The notes below the pieces were generated by a model. The model made no database searches and was not told the origin of the DNA. It worked only from the letters and a program-made list of their open reading frames with translations. This document shows, piece after piece, positions 54,245 to 63,888 of a stretch of 64,000 nt of DNA; position 1 is the first letter of the stretch, and each line of letters starts with the position of its first letter. This DNA comes from Flavobacterium sp. CBA20B-1 (lineage in GTDB: Bacteria > Bacteroidota > Bacteroidia > Flavobacteriales > Flavobacteriaceae). The position numbers were made by a program, and so were the translations under genes. The DNA lies in NCBI RefSeq assembly GCF_028473145.1, contig NZ_CP092370.1, positions 930,001-994,000 of the forward strand, read 5' to 3'.

Positions 54245-55441
54245 ATGATTATAAAACCAAGAACAAGAGGTTTTATTTGTTTAACATCGCATCCTGATGG
54301 AACTGCTTTAAACATTAAAAACCAGATTGACTATGTGCAATCTAAAGGCACTATTGAAAACGGACCTAAGAAAGTTTTGGTAATTGGTGCATCTACCGGA
54401 TTTGGTATTTCTTCGCGTATTGCAGCTGCATTTGGTTCGGGAGCGGCAACTATTGGGGTGTTTTTCGAAAAACCAGCCGCTGAAGGTAAGCCTGGGACTG
54501 CCGGATGGTACAATTCAGCCGCATTTGAAAAAGAAGCTCATCAGGCAGGTTTGTATGCAAAATCTATCAATGGCGATGCTTTTTCTGATGAAGTTAAACA
54601 GCAAACAATCGATTTAATTAAAAAAGATTTAGGAACAATCGATTTAGTAGTATATAGCTTGGCATCACCTCGCAGAACACATCCCAAAACAGGTGTGGCA
54701 TATGCATCCGTTTTAAAACCAATCGGACAAACATTTTCTAACAAAACAGTTGATTTTCACACAGGCGTTGTTTCGGATATCACTATAAATCCTATTGAAA
54801 GTCAGGAAGATATTGACAATACCATTGCTGTAATGGGTGGTGAAGATTGGAAATTTTGGATGGAAGATTTGCACAACGCTGGGGTTCTAGCAAACGGAGT
54901 GAAAACGGTTGCTTATTCATACATTGGTCCTGAACTTACTTTTCCAATTTACAGAAATGGTACTATTGGTCAGGCAAAAAATGATTTAGAAGCTACAACA
55001 ACTACGATAAACAATATTTTAAAAGATGTGAACGGCGAAGCATATGTTTCTGTAAACAAAGCTTTGGTTACTCAATCTAGTTCTGCAATTCCGGTTGTAC
55101 CATTGTATATTTCGCTTTTGTATAAGGTTATGAAAGAAAAAGGAATTCACGAAGGAACTATTGAGCAAATGTATCGTTTATTTAATGACCGACTATATAC
55201 CACAGATGGCGCAATACCTTTAGACAATGAAGGAAGAATTAGAGTAGATGACTGGGAAATGCGAGCAGATGTTCAGGAAGAAGTTGCTAAATTATGGAGC
55301 CAAGCTACTACTGAAAATTTAGAACAAATTTCGGATATTCAAGGATACAGAGATGACTTTTTTAATTTGTTTGGATTTAATTTTGATGCTATAGATTACG
55401 AAGCCGAAACAAATGAAATGGTTCAAGTTCCAAGTATTTAA
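54245..55441 (+). CDS. fabV: Enoyl-ACP reductase FabV
   Basis: FabV reduces trans-2-enoyl-ACP/CoA with NADH in the last step of each fatty-acid elongation round and is naturally less sensitive to triclosan than FabI. The 398-residue length is typical. The N terminus MIIKPRTRGFICLTSHPDG and the NAD-binding VLVIGASTGFGISSR (48-54 core) are diagnostic. The catalytic Tyr-x8-Lys is PIYRNGTIGQAKND, eight residues between Tyr and Lys instead of the six of FabI. SLASPRRTHPKTG follows the family. It has its own promoter and terminator. Confidence 0.94.
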   Translation: MIIKPRTRGFICLTSHPDGTALNIKNQIDYVQSKGTIENGPKKVLVIGASTGFGISSRIAAAFGSGAATIGVFFEKPAAEGKPGTAGWYNSAAFEKEAHQAGLYAKSINGDAFSDEVKQQTIDLIKKDLGTIDLVVYSLASPRRTHPKTGVAYASVLKPIGQTFSNKTVDFHTGVVSDITINPIESQEDIDNTIAVMGGEDWKFWMEDLHNAGVLANGVKTVAYSYIGPELTFPIYRNGTIGQAKNDLEATTTTINNILKDVNGEAYVSVNKALVTQSSSAIPVVPLYISLLYKVMKEKGIHEGTIEQMYRLFNDRLYTTDGAIPLDNEGRIRVDDWEMRADVQEEVAKLWSQATTENLEQISDIQGYRDDFFNLFGFNFDAIDYEAETNEMVQVPSI

Positions 55442-55465
55442 AATAATAGAATAGATTTAAGTACA

Positions 55466-55500
55466 AGCGTAATGTTTTTTAACAACATTACGCTTTTTTA
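55466..55500 (+). terminator. Terminator after fabV
   Basis: AGCGTAATGTT and AACATTACGCT form a perfect 11-bp stem followed by T6. The next 295 bases (55501-55796) are AT-rich and hold no gene or clear structure. Confidence 0.88.
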
Positions 55501-55796
55501 TTGCTGCTAATTTTTGGAAACTTTTTATCAATCTAATACTAAAAGCTTATCAAAAATTAACACATAGACAAAAACTATAATTAGTGTTTAAAACACTTTT
55601 AATCAAATACTTAAACACTATTAATTAAACAAAAAAATTAATCAAGTAATTTACATACAATTCATTTTAAAAAAAACAATTGAAAAAGATATTTATTCAA
55701 AATTATTATTATCCAACAACTTTGCTTTAAATTTCTAGATATAGCTTTATAATAATTTATACAAAAAATCGTACCTTACATAAAAAGAGGCAACAA

Positions 55797-57038
55797 ATGA
55801 AAGAAGATTTTAAAAAAAAACAATTAAAAAAACATAAATTATTGGCAACTGGGCTGTTTGTTTTAATGGCAATAGTTTATGTGAGTATGATGTACCTTTT
55901 AGAGCACAATCCCCAAAATTGGATGGAATATGTTCGTGCGTTTTCAGAAGCGGGAATGGTTGGAGCTTTGGCAGATTGGTTTGCTGTTACTGCGCTGTTT
56001 AAATATCCTTTGGGGTTAAAAATTCCACATACTAATTTAATCACCAATAATAAAAATGCTTTGGGTACCAATTTAGGAACTTTTGTTAGTTCTAATTTTT
56101 TAACCGCAGCCAATATTCGTCCGTATATTGATCAGTTATCAGTGAGCGATTATTTAAAAGACTGGCTTTCTAAAGAGAAAAATCAACGTATTTTACATAC
56201 TGAATGCAACAAACTTATTCAGCGTATTGTGATTAATTTAAACGATGAAACGATTGCTGAAATGCTTGCAAATAAAGGTTTTGAGCTTACTAAAGAAATT
56301 ATATTAGAAAAATTAGCCGCCACTTCCCTACTCTATCTTTTAGAGCACCAAGAACACGACCGATTATTGGATATTATCTTGCCACAAGCGCAAGAATATG
56401 TGGAAAAAAACCGGGAATTAATCTATAAAAAAGTGGTGGAAAAGCAACCTATATTGGGATTAATCGGTGGAAAATCGGTTACTAATCAATTAATTTCAGG
56501 CATCACAACGTTTTTGCAAGAAATTGAAAACAATCCGCAGCATGATATTCGATTGGCGGTGACAACAAAACTGCATCAGGTGGTGGAAGATTTGAATGAA
56601 AAAGATGATTGGCACGAAAAATTTGATCAAATCAAAGAGGAATTCATTACCAAGCAAAAACTTTTAGAATACACTCAAGATATTTGGATTCGCTTAAAAA
56701 AAGAAGTACTTTCTAAGCTAAACAATCCCGAAGCAACAATTAATCACTATATAAAACAAAACATACAGCAAATGATTACTACTTTTAATGAAGATATAGA
56801 TTTGCAGGAAAATATTGATAAATATGCCAAACAATATGTATATAAAGTGGTTTTGAAAAACAGTAACGAAGTAGGCAAAATCATTACGCAAACTGTTGAA
56901 AAATGGGACGGCAATGAATTAAGCGAAAAATTGGAACTAGAAGTAGGTAAAGATTTACAATACATTCGCATAAACGGCACATTGGTTGGTGGACTTGTTG
57001 GGTTGCTTATTTACACTTTGACGCATTTATTTCTATAA
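55797..57038 (+). CDS. DUF445 family membrane protein
   Basis: A 413-residue DUF445 (YjiN/YheB-like) protein: one N-terminal transmembrane segment (LATGLFVLMAIVYVSMMYLL), the conserved block AFSEAGMVGALADWFAVTALFKYPLGLKIPHTNLI, a long helical region (about 90-385) and a C-terminal hydrophobic helix (TLVGGLVGLLIYTLTHLFL). The GALADWFAVTALFRxPL block is the family's defining motif. A role in membrane or envelope stability is sometimes proposed, but the function is not known. The terminator after it is shared with the transporter gene. Confidence 0.88.
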   Translation: MKEDFKKKQLKKHKLLATGLFVLMAIVYVSMMYLLEHNPQNWMEYVRAFSEAGMVGALADWFAVTALFKYPLGLKIPHTNLITNNKNALGTNLGTFVSSNFLTAANIRPYIDQLSVSDYLKDWLSKEKNQRILHTECNKLIQRIVINLNDETIAEMLANKGFELTKEIILEKLAATSLLYLLEHQEHDRLLDIILPQAQEYVEKNRELIYKKVVEKQPILGLIGGKSVTNQLISGITTFLQEIENNPQHDIRLAVTTKLHQVVEDLNEKDDWHEKFDQIKEEFITKQKLLEYTQDIWIRLKKEVLSKLNNPEATINHYIKQNIQQMITTFNEDIDLQENIDKYAKQYVYKVVLKNSNEVGKIITQTVEKWDGNELSEKLELEVGKDLQYIRINGTLVGGLVGLLIYTLTHLFL

Positions 57039-57068
57039 AAAAACAGAGGCTTTCACCTCTGTTTTTTT
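57039..57068. terminator. Bidirectional terminator between the DUF445 gene and the MFS gene
   Basis: AAACAGAGG and CCTCTGTTT form a perfect nine-base stem, with A and T runs on both sides. Confidence 0.9.
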
Positions 57069-58445
57069 AATGATTTATCTGATCTAATTCATTAGGGTTG
57101 TGCTTATGTTTAAAGAAAATTGCAAACAGAACAGCAATAATTAATGAATAAATAGCAAAACTAAGCCAAATGTTGCTCCAATCTTTAAGCAATACTTCGC
57201 TGCTTAGCAAACCGTTTTCTGAAAAGGTTACACCGAAAGAATCTTTCAAAATAGAAATAAATTTAGGATTATTGGCTGTGGTGTTTAATTCTTGTGCTAA
57301 TAAATCTGCTGTAGCAAATGAATGCGTAAAAAATTTATCAATTGCCCAACCTGCCACGTTGCTACCAATTACCGCCCCGAAACCGTTAGTCATCATCATA
57401 AACAATCCTTGAGCAGATGAGCGAATTTTGGCACTTGTGTTGGTTTCTACAAATAATGAACCTGATATATTAAAGAAATCAAACGCCATTCCATAAACAA
57501 TACATGAAAGGATAATCATCCACAAACCTCCTGCCGGATCGCCATAGGCAAATAATCCAAAGCGCAACACCCAAGCAAGCATTGAAATAAGCATTACTTT
57601 TTTAATACCATATCGCTTTAAGAAAAAAGGAATTGCTAGAATAAAAAGCGTTTCGGAGATTTGAGAAATAGACATGATTATGGTGGATCTCTCTACAACT
57701 ATTGAATCTAAATATGCTGGATAATGTTCAAACTCTGTTAAAAAAACATCTCCATAAGCGTTTGTTAATTGCAAGGCACCACCCAAAAACATTGAAAAAA
57801 TAAAAAACAATGCTATTTTATAGTTTCCAAACAATTTAAAGGCATTTAAACCCAACTGTTCATTTAGTGGCGCTTCTTTATTGATTAAACGCAATGGCGG
57901 ACATTTTGGCAAGGTTAATGCATACAAACCCAACAAAACAGCCGATGCTCCTGCTATAAAAATTGTCCGGCAGTTGCCTTATTACCTGTTAAATTCGTGA
58001 GCCACATTGCTGCTATAAAGCCCACAGTTCCCCAAACTCTGATGGGTGGAAAATCTTTAATTACATCGAAACCTTTGTTTTTTAAAATGGTATATGATAT
58101 GGAATTGTTAAGTGCTATGGTGGGCATATAAAAACACATCGCTAAAAGCATAACATAGAAAAAAGCTGAAGGATTATTCACTTCGGGTAAATAAAACAGC
58201 ACCAAACCATACAGTATATGCAAGAATCCGTATAAACGTTCTGCATTGATCCAGCGGTCGGCAATGATTCCGGTTAATGTTGGAACAAAAATCGATGCGA
58301 TTCCCATAGTTCCAAAAACAGCTCCAAATTGTGTGCCGTCCCATTTTTTATCGCCAAACCAATAATTTCCAATGGTGATTAACCATGCTCCCCAAACAAA
58401 GAACTGCATGAAATTCATGGCGATTAACTTTGATTTTATGCCCAT
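57067..58445 (-). pseudogene. Nucleoside:H+ symporter-type MFS transporter, split by a frameshift
   Basis: Two consecutive frames encode one transporter. The first (58445-57954, 163 residues) starts MGIKSKLIAMNFMQFFVWGAWLITIGNYWF and ends in NKATAGQFL at a stop. The second continues from about 57953 through residues IAGASAVLLGLYALTLPKCPPLR and has the remaining helices to LDQINH. Adding one T to the T5 run at 57959-57963 gives QFFIAGASAV and restores a single chain of about 459 residues with 12 transmembrane helices, similar to NupG-like and sugar MFS proteins common in Bacteroidota. It is either a sequencing error in a short homopolymer or a real inactivating deletion. Confidence 0.82.
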
Positions 58446-58508
58446 TTTTTCTGTTTTTTATAAAAAGTGTGTAAAAATATAAATTTTATCCAAAAAAATA
58501 GTAGGTAA

Positions 58509-59219
58509 TCAGGCATTTATTGCTTGCTTTGCCAAATCTAAAATTTTAGAAAATTGTTCTTCTTTTGTAAGGTTAGAATTATCAATTACTATTGCATTGG
58601 GTGCAATAATTAGTGGAGAATCTTTACGGGTAGAATCAACTGCGTCGCGGTTGGTAACATTTTTCAATACCTCATCAAACGATACAGATGGGTTTGATGG
58701 AAGCAATTCTAAATACCTGCGCTTTGCTCGGATTTCAGCAGAAGCGGTCATAAAAATTTTTAATTCGGCATCGGGAAAAACTACTGTTCCTATATCGCGT
58801 CCGTCCATCACCACACCTTTGTCTATTCCATATCTTTTTTGCTGTTGCACCAATTTAGACCGCACTTCAGAAACAGCCGCAATTTTACTCACAAAACCAG
58901 ATACTTCGATCGAACGAATGGCTTTTTCCACGTTTTCATCGTTCAAAAACATTTCTGCAAATCCTAAATCCTCATTAAACTTAAAAGAAAGATAGATATG
59001 CTGCAAATTTGCAACTAGTTCTTTTTCATTAAAATAATCATGTGAGATAAAACCTTGTTGCATGGCATACAAAGTCACGGCTCGATACATGGCTCCGGTA
59101 TCTACATAAATGTAATTCAATTCCTTTGCCAATTGTTTTGCCAAGGTGCTTTTACCTGTTGATGAATGCCCGTCGATGGCTATGGTGATTTTTTTCAAAA
59201 CAATTTCTTTTTGCTGCAA
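58509..59219 (-). CDS. cmk: Cytidylate kinase
   Basis: Cmk phosphorylates CMP and dCMP. The 236-residue protein has the P-loop IAIDGHSSTGKSTLAKQLA, the NMP-binding region YIYVDTGAMYRAVTLYAMQQG, and KGVVMDGRDIGTVVFPDAELKIFMTAS, characteristic of bacterial Cmk, followed by the Arg-rich LID. The first eight residues (MQQKEIVL) may be extra; a TTG at the VLKK position is an alternative start. The gene lies six bases after porQ (minus strand), an arrangement I remember from other Bacteroidota. Confidence 0.93.
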   Translation of the reverse strand: MQQKEIVLKKITIAIDGHSSTGKSTLAKQLAKELNYIYVDTGAMYRAVTLYAMQQGFISHDYFNEKELVANLQHIYLSFKFNEDLGFAEMFLNDENVEKAIRSIEVSGFVSKIAAVSEVRSKLVQQQKRYGIDKGVVMDGRDIGTVVFPDAELKIFMTASAEIRAKRRYLELLPSNPSVSFDEVLKNVTNRDAVDSTRKDSPLIIAPNAIVIDNSNLTKEEQFSKILDLAKQAINA

Positions 59220-59224
59220 AAATA

Positions 59225-60235
59225 TTACAGTTTTATCGACAAGCCAAATAAATTGGTGTTTCCTGCCAAAGTAAATCGGTTATAGGCATATTCAAATCGA
59301 AAACGCTTTACTTGTAAGCCAAATCCGGCGGTAAATCCGGCGAAGTGTCTTTGCTCTAAAATCCTCATTTCTTCGCCATTTCTAAAGTTGTATCCCAAGC
59401 GAACATTAAAATTCTTTTCAGGAAAAAGTTCTACTCCAAACACCACATGTCGCAACAAATTGTTTCCAAAACTTACTTCTTCTTGGGTAACATTGTTTTC
59501 TAAATCAACCTGGGAACGATTGGGATTAGAAAATGAAACATCCCATTGCTGCAAATTTTCAAGAGTGAAGTGCCAACGAATAGGCACGTTTTCTAACAAT
59601 TTACTTACACCAACAACTGCTTCAAATGGCAATGATTCGCGTGTATCTTCGTAACTTGAAAGTTGACCGCCCAAATTTTTAAAGGTTAAACCAACAGTCC
59701 AACCACTGTCTTTATCATTATACAATCCGCCAATATCAGCAGCCACAGCAAAAGAGTTATAACTTTCTAAGGTGGATGAAATAGCTTTTAAATTGGCACC
59801 TACCGAAAAATTGGTATTGCTGAAAGGATGCGCATATCCCACGGAAACTGCCACGTCGCTTCCTGAAAAAGAACCAGTGCTCACTCCGTTTTCATCATAT
59901 CCATCAATAGAACCATATCCTAAATAAGTGACCCCAACATGAACGTTTCTTCCATTTTTAAGTTGATGTGCATAAGCAGCCGCTCCCAAACTTATATCAC
60001 CATAATAACTACCAAAATTAGCAGCCAGCATATTGTTCATTTCGGCATTTAACGATGCCGGATTATAGAGCACCTGATTTACTTCATTGCCGGTTATGGT
60101 AACGTTACTGCCTCCTAAAGCCGCTTGTTTGGGGGATGTGGGCATTTGTAAAAACTGATAAGCATCTCTGCCGCCTACTTGTGCAGTAGCAGTTGTGAGT
60201 GTTATAAATGAAACTAAGGTGTATAGTTTGCGCAT
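59225..60235 (-). CDS. porQ: Type IX secretion system protein PorQ
   Basis: PorQ is an outer-membrane beta-barrel protein; with PorU, PorV and PorZ it helps process and attach T9SS cargo. I start it at the ATG giving MRKLYTLVSFITLTTATAQ, a signal peptide; the longer frame adds 30 residues with no signal character. The mature protein begins VGGRDAYQFLQMPTSPKQAALGGSNVT, close to the PorQ/PorV N-terminal pattern, and ends in the aromatic LFGLSIKL strand. The barrel has 14 or so amphipathic strands. It is upstream of cmk on the same transcript. Confidence 0.9.
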   Translation of the reverse strand: MRKLYTLVSFITLTTATAQVGGRDAYQFLQMPTSPKQAALGGSNVTITGNEVNQVLYNPASLNAEMNNMLAANFGSYYGDISLGAAAYAHQLKNGRNVHVGVTYLGYGSIDGYDENGVSTGSFSGSDVAVSVGYAHPFSNTNFSVGANLKAISSTLESYNSFAVAADIGGLYNDKDSGWTVGLTFKNLGGQLSSYEDTRESLPFEAVVGVSKLLENVPIRWHFTLENLQQWDVSFSNPNRSQVDLENNVTQEEVSFGNNLLRHVVFGVELFPEKNFNVRLGYNFRNGEEMRILEQRHFAGFTAGFGLQVKRFRFEYAYNRFTLAGNTNLFGLSIKL

Positions 60236-60340
60236 GTTTAGTGAAATTACATGAAAACGAATATATAACTTTATAACGACAGAATAAAAAAATTGGTATG
60301 TTTTTGTGTGGAAATTTTGACACAATTCGATTTACATAAC

Positions 60341-60799
60341 TTAATTTTGTCTTACTAAAGTTACTTTATAATCTTTATGTTCAATAAATTCAATATTTTG
60401 CAATTTATAAACTGTTTCTAATTTATTATCGTAAAAAATTTTAAGATAAATATTTTCTTTTTCATTTATGATTTTTAGTTTATATGCTAAATTCTTTGGT
60501 CGTGCAAAAGAACTCATAAAAAAACTACCATTACTATAACCTCCCGTACCTTGATAAAAATATCTGGCTGAAGCAAAACTCCACATAACTATTTTTTTAT
60601 CTTCGGGAGTTTTATATCTATAGAAAACTAAAGTATCATTTTCAAAATACATATCTTCTTTATTTTGTGCTATCCATCTAATATCATTTGTTTTCTCTAA
60701 TTTAAAAAGTGACTTAAATTTTTTCTTTAAATCTTTTTCCTGTTGACCAAAACACATTATTGGTAAAAAGAACAATATAATTATGATATTTTTTGCCAT
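60341..60799 (-). CDS. Secreted hypothetical protein
   Basis: A 152-residue protein with signal peptide (MAKNIIIILFFLPIMCFGQ, cleavage after FGQ). The mature part has a basic N-terminal segment (KDLKKKFKSLFKLEK) and then beta strands with FASARYFYQGTGGYSNGSFFMSSF, a glycine- and aromatic-rich loop. I recognise no family. It precedes porQ on the same strand with 105 bases between, and a terminator-like hairpin lies on its upstream side. Confidence 0.65.
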   Translation of the reverse strand: MAKNIIIILFFLPIMCFGQQEKDLKKKFKSLFKLEKTNDIRWIAQNKEDMYFENDTLVFYRYKTPEDKKIVMWSFASARYFYQGTGGYSNGSFFMSSFARPKNLAYKLKIINEKENIYLKIFYDNKLETVYKLQNIEFIEHKDYKVTLVRQN

Positions 60800-60830
60800 T
60801 AGAATTTAACTTTGAAAGATAAAAATAACA

Positions 60831-60861
60831 AAAAAAGCTAATACATTTCTGTACTAGCTTT
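60831..60861 (+). terminator. Hairpin upstream of the hypothetical gene, possible terminator
   Basis: AAAGCTAATAC and GTACTAGCTTT pair with one mismatch. It lies in a region between divergent genes, so it may be a leftover or a leader structure. The rest of 60800-61146 is AT-rich; TATATTTG at 61114-61121 is a -7 element for the T9SS cargo gene. Confidence 0.4.
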
Positions 60862-61146
60862 AAGCATCAATTTATATTTCAATTAAGCCTCTTTAATCAT
60901 AAGCTCTTTTGCATTTTTGACTTGTTGGTTGGTTGAGAAATTAAAAATTAGGCTTTTTAAATAAATTACCTCACTAAATGATTAAGAATTTTAATAGGAA
61001 ATTTTTATATAAATTCAAGTAATATAAAAGTAGTCTATTTCATTTATTTGTAAATCATGGAATTATTAGTATTTTATTTTCCGTGGATTTAAGATGTTAA
61101 AAGAAAATAATCTTATATTTGAAAAATTATAAATAAAAATTCATTT

Positions 61147-62703
61147 ATGAAACTAAAACTACTATTTGCATTCTTAATTGCTACAATTAGTAATGCACAA
61201 ACACAAATTGGACAGGATATTGTAGGCGATATGCCCGATGATAGATTTGGACATGGTGTTGCATTATCTGCCGATGGTAATGTTATGGCAGTCTCAGCTC
61301 CCGGAAACGATAACAACGGAACAGACGCAGGACATATTCGTGTGTATTCTAAAGTATCAGGTACTTGGACACAAATTGGGCAGGATATCGAAGGAACTAT
61401 AGCCGATGATCAAATAGGACATAAAATAGTATTGTCTGACGATGGAACTACAATAGCTTTTCCTGCTGTGTCAGCTAAACGAAATACCAATGGTGTTTTT
61501 CACTGGGGTTATGTAAGTGTTTACAAAAATGTAAATAATACTTGGACGAAAGTCGGTCAGGATATAATAGACATTGGAAGTAACCAATTTGGTTTAGCTA
61601 TTTCTTTATCAAGTGACGGTTCTACTATCGCAATAAGTAGTCCAGGTGCTCATTCTACATTTTTTGAAAATATTCAAGTTTACAAAAATACAGTTGGATC
61701 ATGGCAAAAAATTGGTGGATTTGTGCGTCTGCTAAACATTGAAAATGATAATTTATCAATCAACTATGGTTTTAATGTATCGTTATCTGGAGATGGAAAA
61801 GTTATTGCCTTTACTGATATACAAGGCGGAATTAACGGAGGAACAAATAATAGTGGAATCTTATATGTATATAAATATCAGCTGGGTAATTGGATAAAAG
61901 TAGGGAATACAATATCTACTACAAATCAAAATGAAACTTTGGGATTTAGAGTTGTTCTTTCTAATGATGGCAGTATTTTAGCTGTCACTACAAATAATGG
62001 AGGAATTGGTGCTGTATCTGTATATAAAAACGTTGTTAACAATTGGGTACAAATAGGTAATGATATTGTTGGAGAGGCAGCACTAGATGCTTGTGGTCAA
62101 GGTTTGGTTATGTCAGCAAATGGAAATGCTTTAGCTATAGGTTGCACTGGATGTGACACCGCAAATGGAACAGATACTGGTAAAGTACGCATCTTTGAAA
62201 ACATTCAAAACAATTGGGTTGAAAAAGGCAGTGTAATTGGAGCTAATCCGGGAGATGGAATCGGATGGTCGATTGCATTATCTAAAGACGGATATAATTT
62301 AGCCGTTGGTAATCCAGGTAATAGCAGCGTTGGTGGTAAACCATATACTACTAATTTTGAGGAACTAACCTTCAGTGACAACTTATTGCAAGCAAATAAT
62401 TATCAATCTAAAGGAACATTTCCCGGTTCTGTGCGAGTTTTTGATTTATCAGGCATTTTATCATCAGATACTTTTGTGTTAGAAAACTTCAACATTTACC
62501 CTAATCCTACAACCGATATTTTAAATATTGAATTGAAAGAAAACTTATCGTTGGAAAAAGTATTTATTTACAACACAAACGGTCAATTAGTGAAAGAAAC
62601 TTCTGAAAAAACAATTAATGTAAGTGGTTTTGCTAAAGGTATTTACAATGTGCAAGTTTTAACCAATCAAGGTAATGCTACTAAAAAAATAATCGTACAG
62701 TAA
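61147..62703 (+). CDS. T9SS type A sorting-domain protein with FG-GAP-like repeats
   Basis: A 518-residue secreted protein. After a signal peptide (MKLKLLFAFLIATISNAQ), seven or eight repeats of about 55 residues form a propeller-like array, each with a DGNVMAVSAPGND-type loop and an IRVYSKVSGTWTQIGQDI-type strand. The C-terminal 75 residues (LENFNIYPNPTTDILNIEL ... GIYNVQVLTNQGNATKKIIVQ) are the type A T9SS sorting domain, cut and replaced by a lipid-linked glycan or secreted. Repeats of this kind resemble integrin-type FG-GAP units. It is divergent from the porQ group. Confidence 0.9.
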   Translation: MKLKLLFAFLIATISNAQTQIGQDIVGDMPDDRFGHGVALSADGNVMAVSAPGNDNNGTDAGHIRVYSKVSGTWTQIGQDIEGTIADDQIGHKIVLSDDGTTIAFPAVSAKRNTNGVFHWGYVSVYKNVNNTWTKVGQDIIDIGSNQFGLAISLSSDGSTIAISSPGAHSTFFENIQVYKNTVGSWQKIGGFVRLLNIENDNLSINYGFNVSLSGDGKVIAFTDIQGGINGGTNNSGILYVYKYQLGNWIKVGNTISTTNQNETLGFRVVLSNDGSILAVTTNNGGIGAVSVYKNVVNNWVQIGNDIVGEAALDACGQGLVMSANGNALAIGCTGCDTANGTDTGKVRIFENIQNNWVEKGSVIGANPGDGIGWSIALSKDGYNLAVGNPGNSSVGGKPYTTNFEELTFSDNLLQANNYQSKGTFPGSVRVFDLSGILSSDTFVLENFNIYPNPTTDILNIELKENLSLEKVFIYNTNGQLVKETSEKTINVSGFAKGIYNVQVLTNQGNATKKIIVQ

Positions 62704-62724
62704 TTATAAGCAAAATAATAACCT

Positions 62725-62752
62725 AAAACACGCCTAAACAGGCGTGTTTTTT
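62725..62752. terminator. Bidirectional terminator between the cargo gene and bshA
   Basis: AAAACACGCC and GGCGTGTTTT form a perfect 10-bp stem. The bshA stop codon lies inside it. Confidence 0.9.
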
Positions 62753-63867
62753 AATGCTTTATTGTAAATTGTTTCATAAAGCGGAACAATTTTTTCTACG
62801 CTGAAATTTTTTGAATGTGCAAATGCTTGTTCTTTAAAAGTATCAAGGGAGCGATCGTCTTTTAAAATGTGTAAGGCATTACTTACCATTCCGTCTATAT
62901 CGCCAATATTGTTTAAAAAGCCCGAAACACCTTCCACATTTACTTCTGGTAAACCGCCGGTGTTTGATGATATTACCGGCACTTTATTGGCCATGGCTTC
63001 TAATGCGGCTAAGCCAAAACTCTCGGTTTCAGAAGGTAATAAAAATAAATCTGAATACTTTAGGATACTGTCGATTTCAGACGAATTTCCAAAGAATATC
63101 ACTTTGTTTTCGATACCCAATTCTTTGACTAATTCTTCTGCTCCTAATCGTTCGGGACCATCGCCCACCATCATTAATTTTGCTGGAATTTGTTGTTGTA
63201 TTCCATGAAAAACTTTTACTACATCCAATATGCGTTTCACTTTTCTAAAATTACTCACATGGGTAACAATACGTTCGCCTTCATGAGCAAATAGGCTTCG
63301 TTTGCACTGAAAATTGGCATCAAATGTGTTTTTTTCTTCTATGAAATTGGGAATTACATGAATGTCTTTGGTGGTATCGAACAATTCATAAGTAGATTTT
63401 TTTAAATCTGCCGAAACCGAAGTTACAAAATCGGACTGGTTGATACTAAAACTCACCGCGGTTTTATAAAACGGGTGATTGCCCACCAATGTAATATCGG
63501 TACCATGCAATGTGGTTACCATTGGCAATGAAATTCCTTGATCTGCCAACATTTGCTTTGCCATATAACCCGCAAAAGCATGTGGAATGGCATAATGTAC
63601 ATGTAAAAGATCGATACCAAATTCTTTAACTGTATCTACAATTTTACTAGAAAGCGCCAATTCATAAGGCTGGTAATGAAACAATGGATATTCTGGTACG
63701 ACCACTTCATGGTAATGAATATTTTTATTTAAAAGTGCCAAACGCACCGGCTGGCTATAAGTTATAAAATGAACTTCGTGGTTGCGCTTGGCAAGTTCAA
63801 TACCTAATTCGGTAGCAACTACACCACTTCCACCAAAGGTTGGATAGCAAACTATGGCTATTTTCAT
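62734..63867 (-). CDS. bshA: N-acetyl-alpha-D-glucosaminyl L-malate synthase (bacillithiol step 1)
   Basis: BshA joins UDP-GlcNAc to L-malate, the first step of bacillithiol synthesis. The 377-residue GT4 protein has the family start IAIVCYPTFGGSGVVATELGIELAKR (acceptor loop), HVHYAIPHAFAGYMAKQML, TLHGTDITLVG, HVSNFRKVKRILDVVKVF, MMVGDGPERLGAEELV and LLPSETESFGLAALEAMANKVPVISSNTGGLPEV (E-x7-E). The HVHYAIP and TLHGTDIT segments distinguish BshA from other GT4 enzymes. It is 21 bases downstream of a GH3/serine-hydrolase-like gene. With ytxJ it shows that this organism uses bacillithiol. Confidence 0.92.
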   Translation of the reverse strand: MKIAIVCYPTFGGSGVVATELGIELAKRNHEVHFITYSQPVRLALLNKNIHYHEVVVPEYPLFHYQPYELALSSKIVDTVKEFGIDLLHVHYAIPHAFAGYMAKQMLADQGISLPMVTTLHGTDITLVGNHPFYKTAVSFSINQSDFVTSVSADLKKSTYELFDTTKDIHVIPNFIEEKNTFDANFQCKRSLFAHEGERIVTHVSNFRKVKRILDVVKVFHGIQQQIPAKLMMVGDGPERLGAEELVKELGIENKVIFFGNSSEIDSILKYSDLFLLPSETESFGLAALEAMANKVPVISSNTGGLPEVNVEGVSGFLNNIGDIDGMVSNALHILKDDRSLDTFKEQAFAHSKNFSVEKIVPLYETIYNKALKNTPV

Positions 63868-63888
63868 ATTGTAAATTTCAAAAATTAA

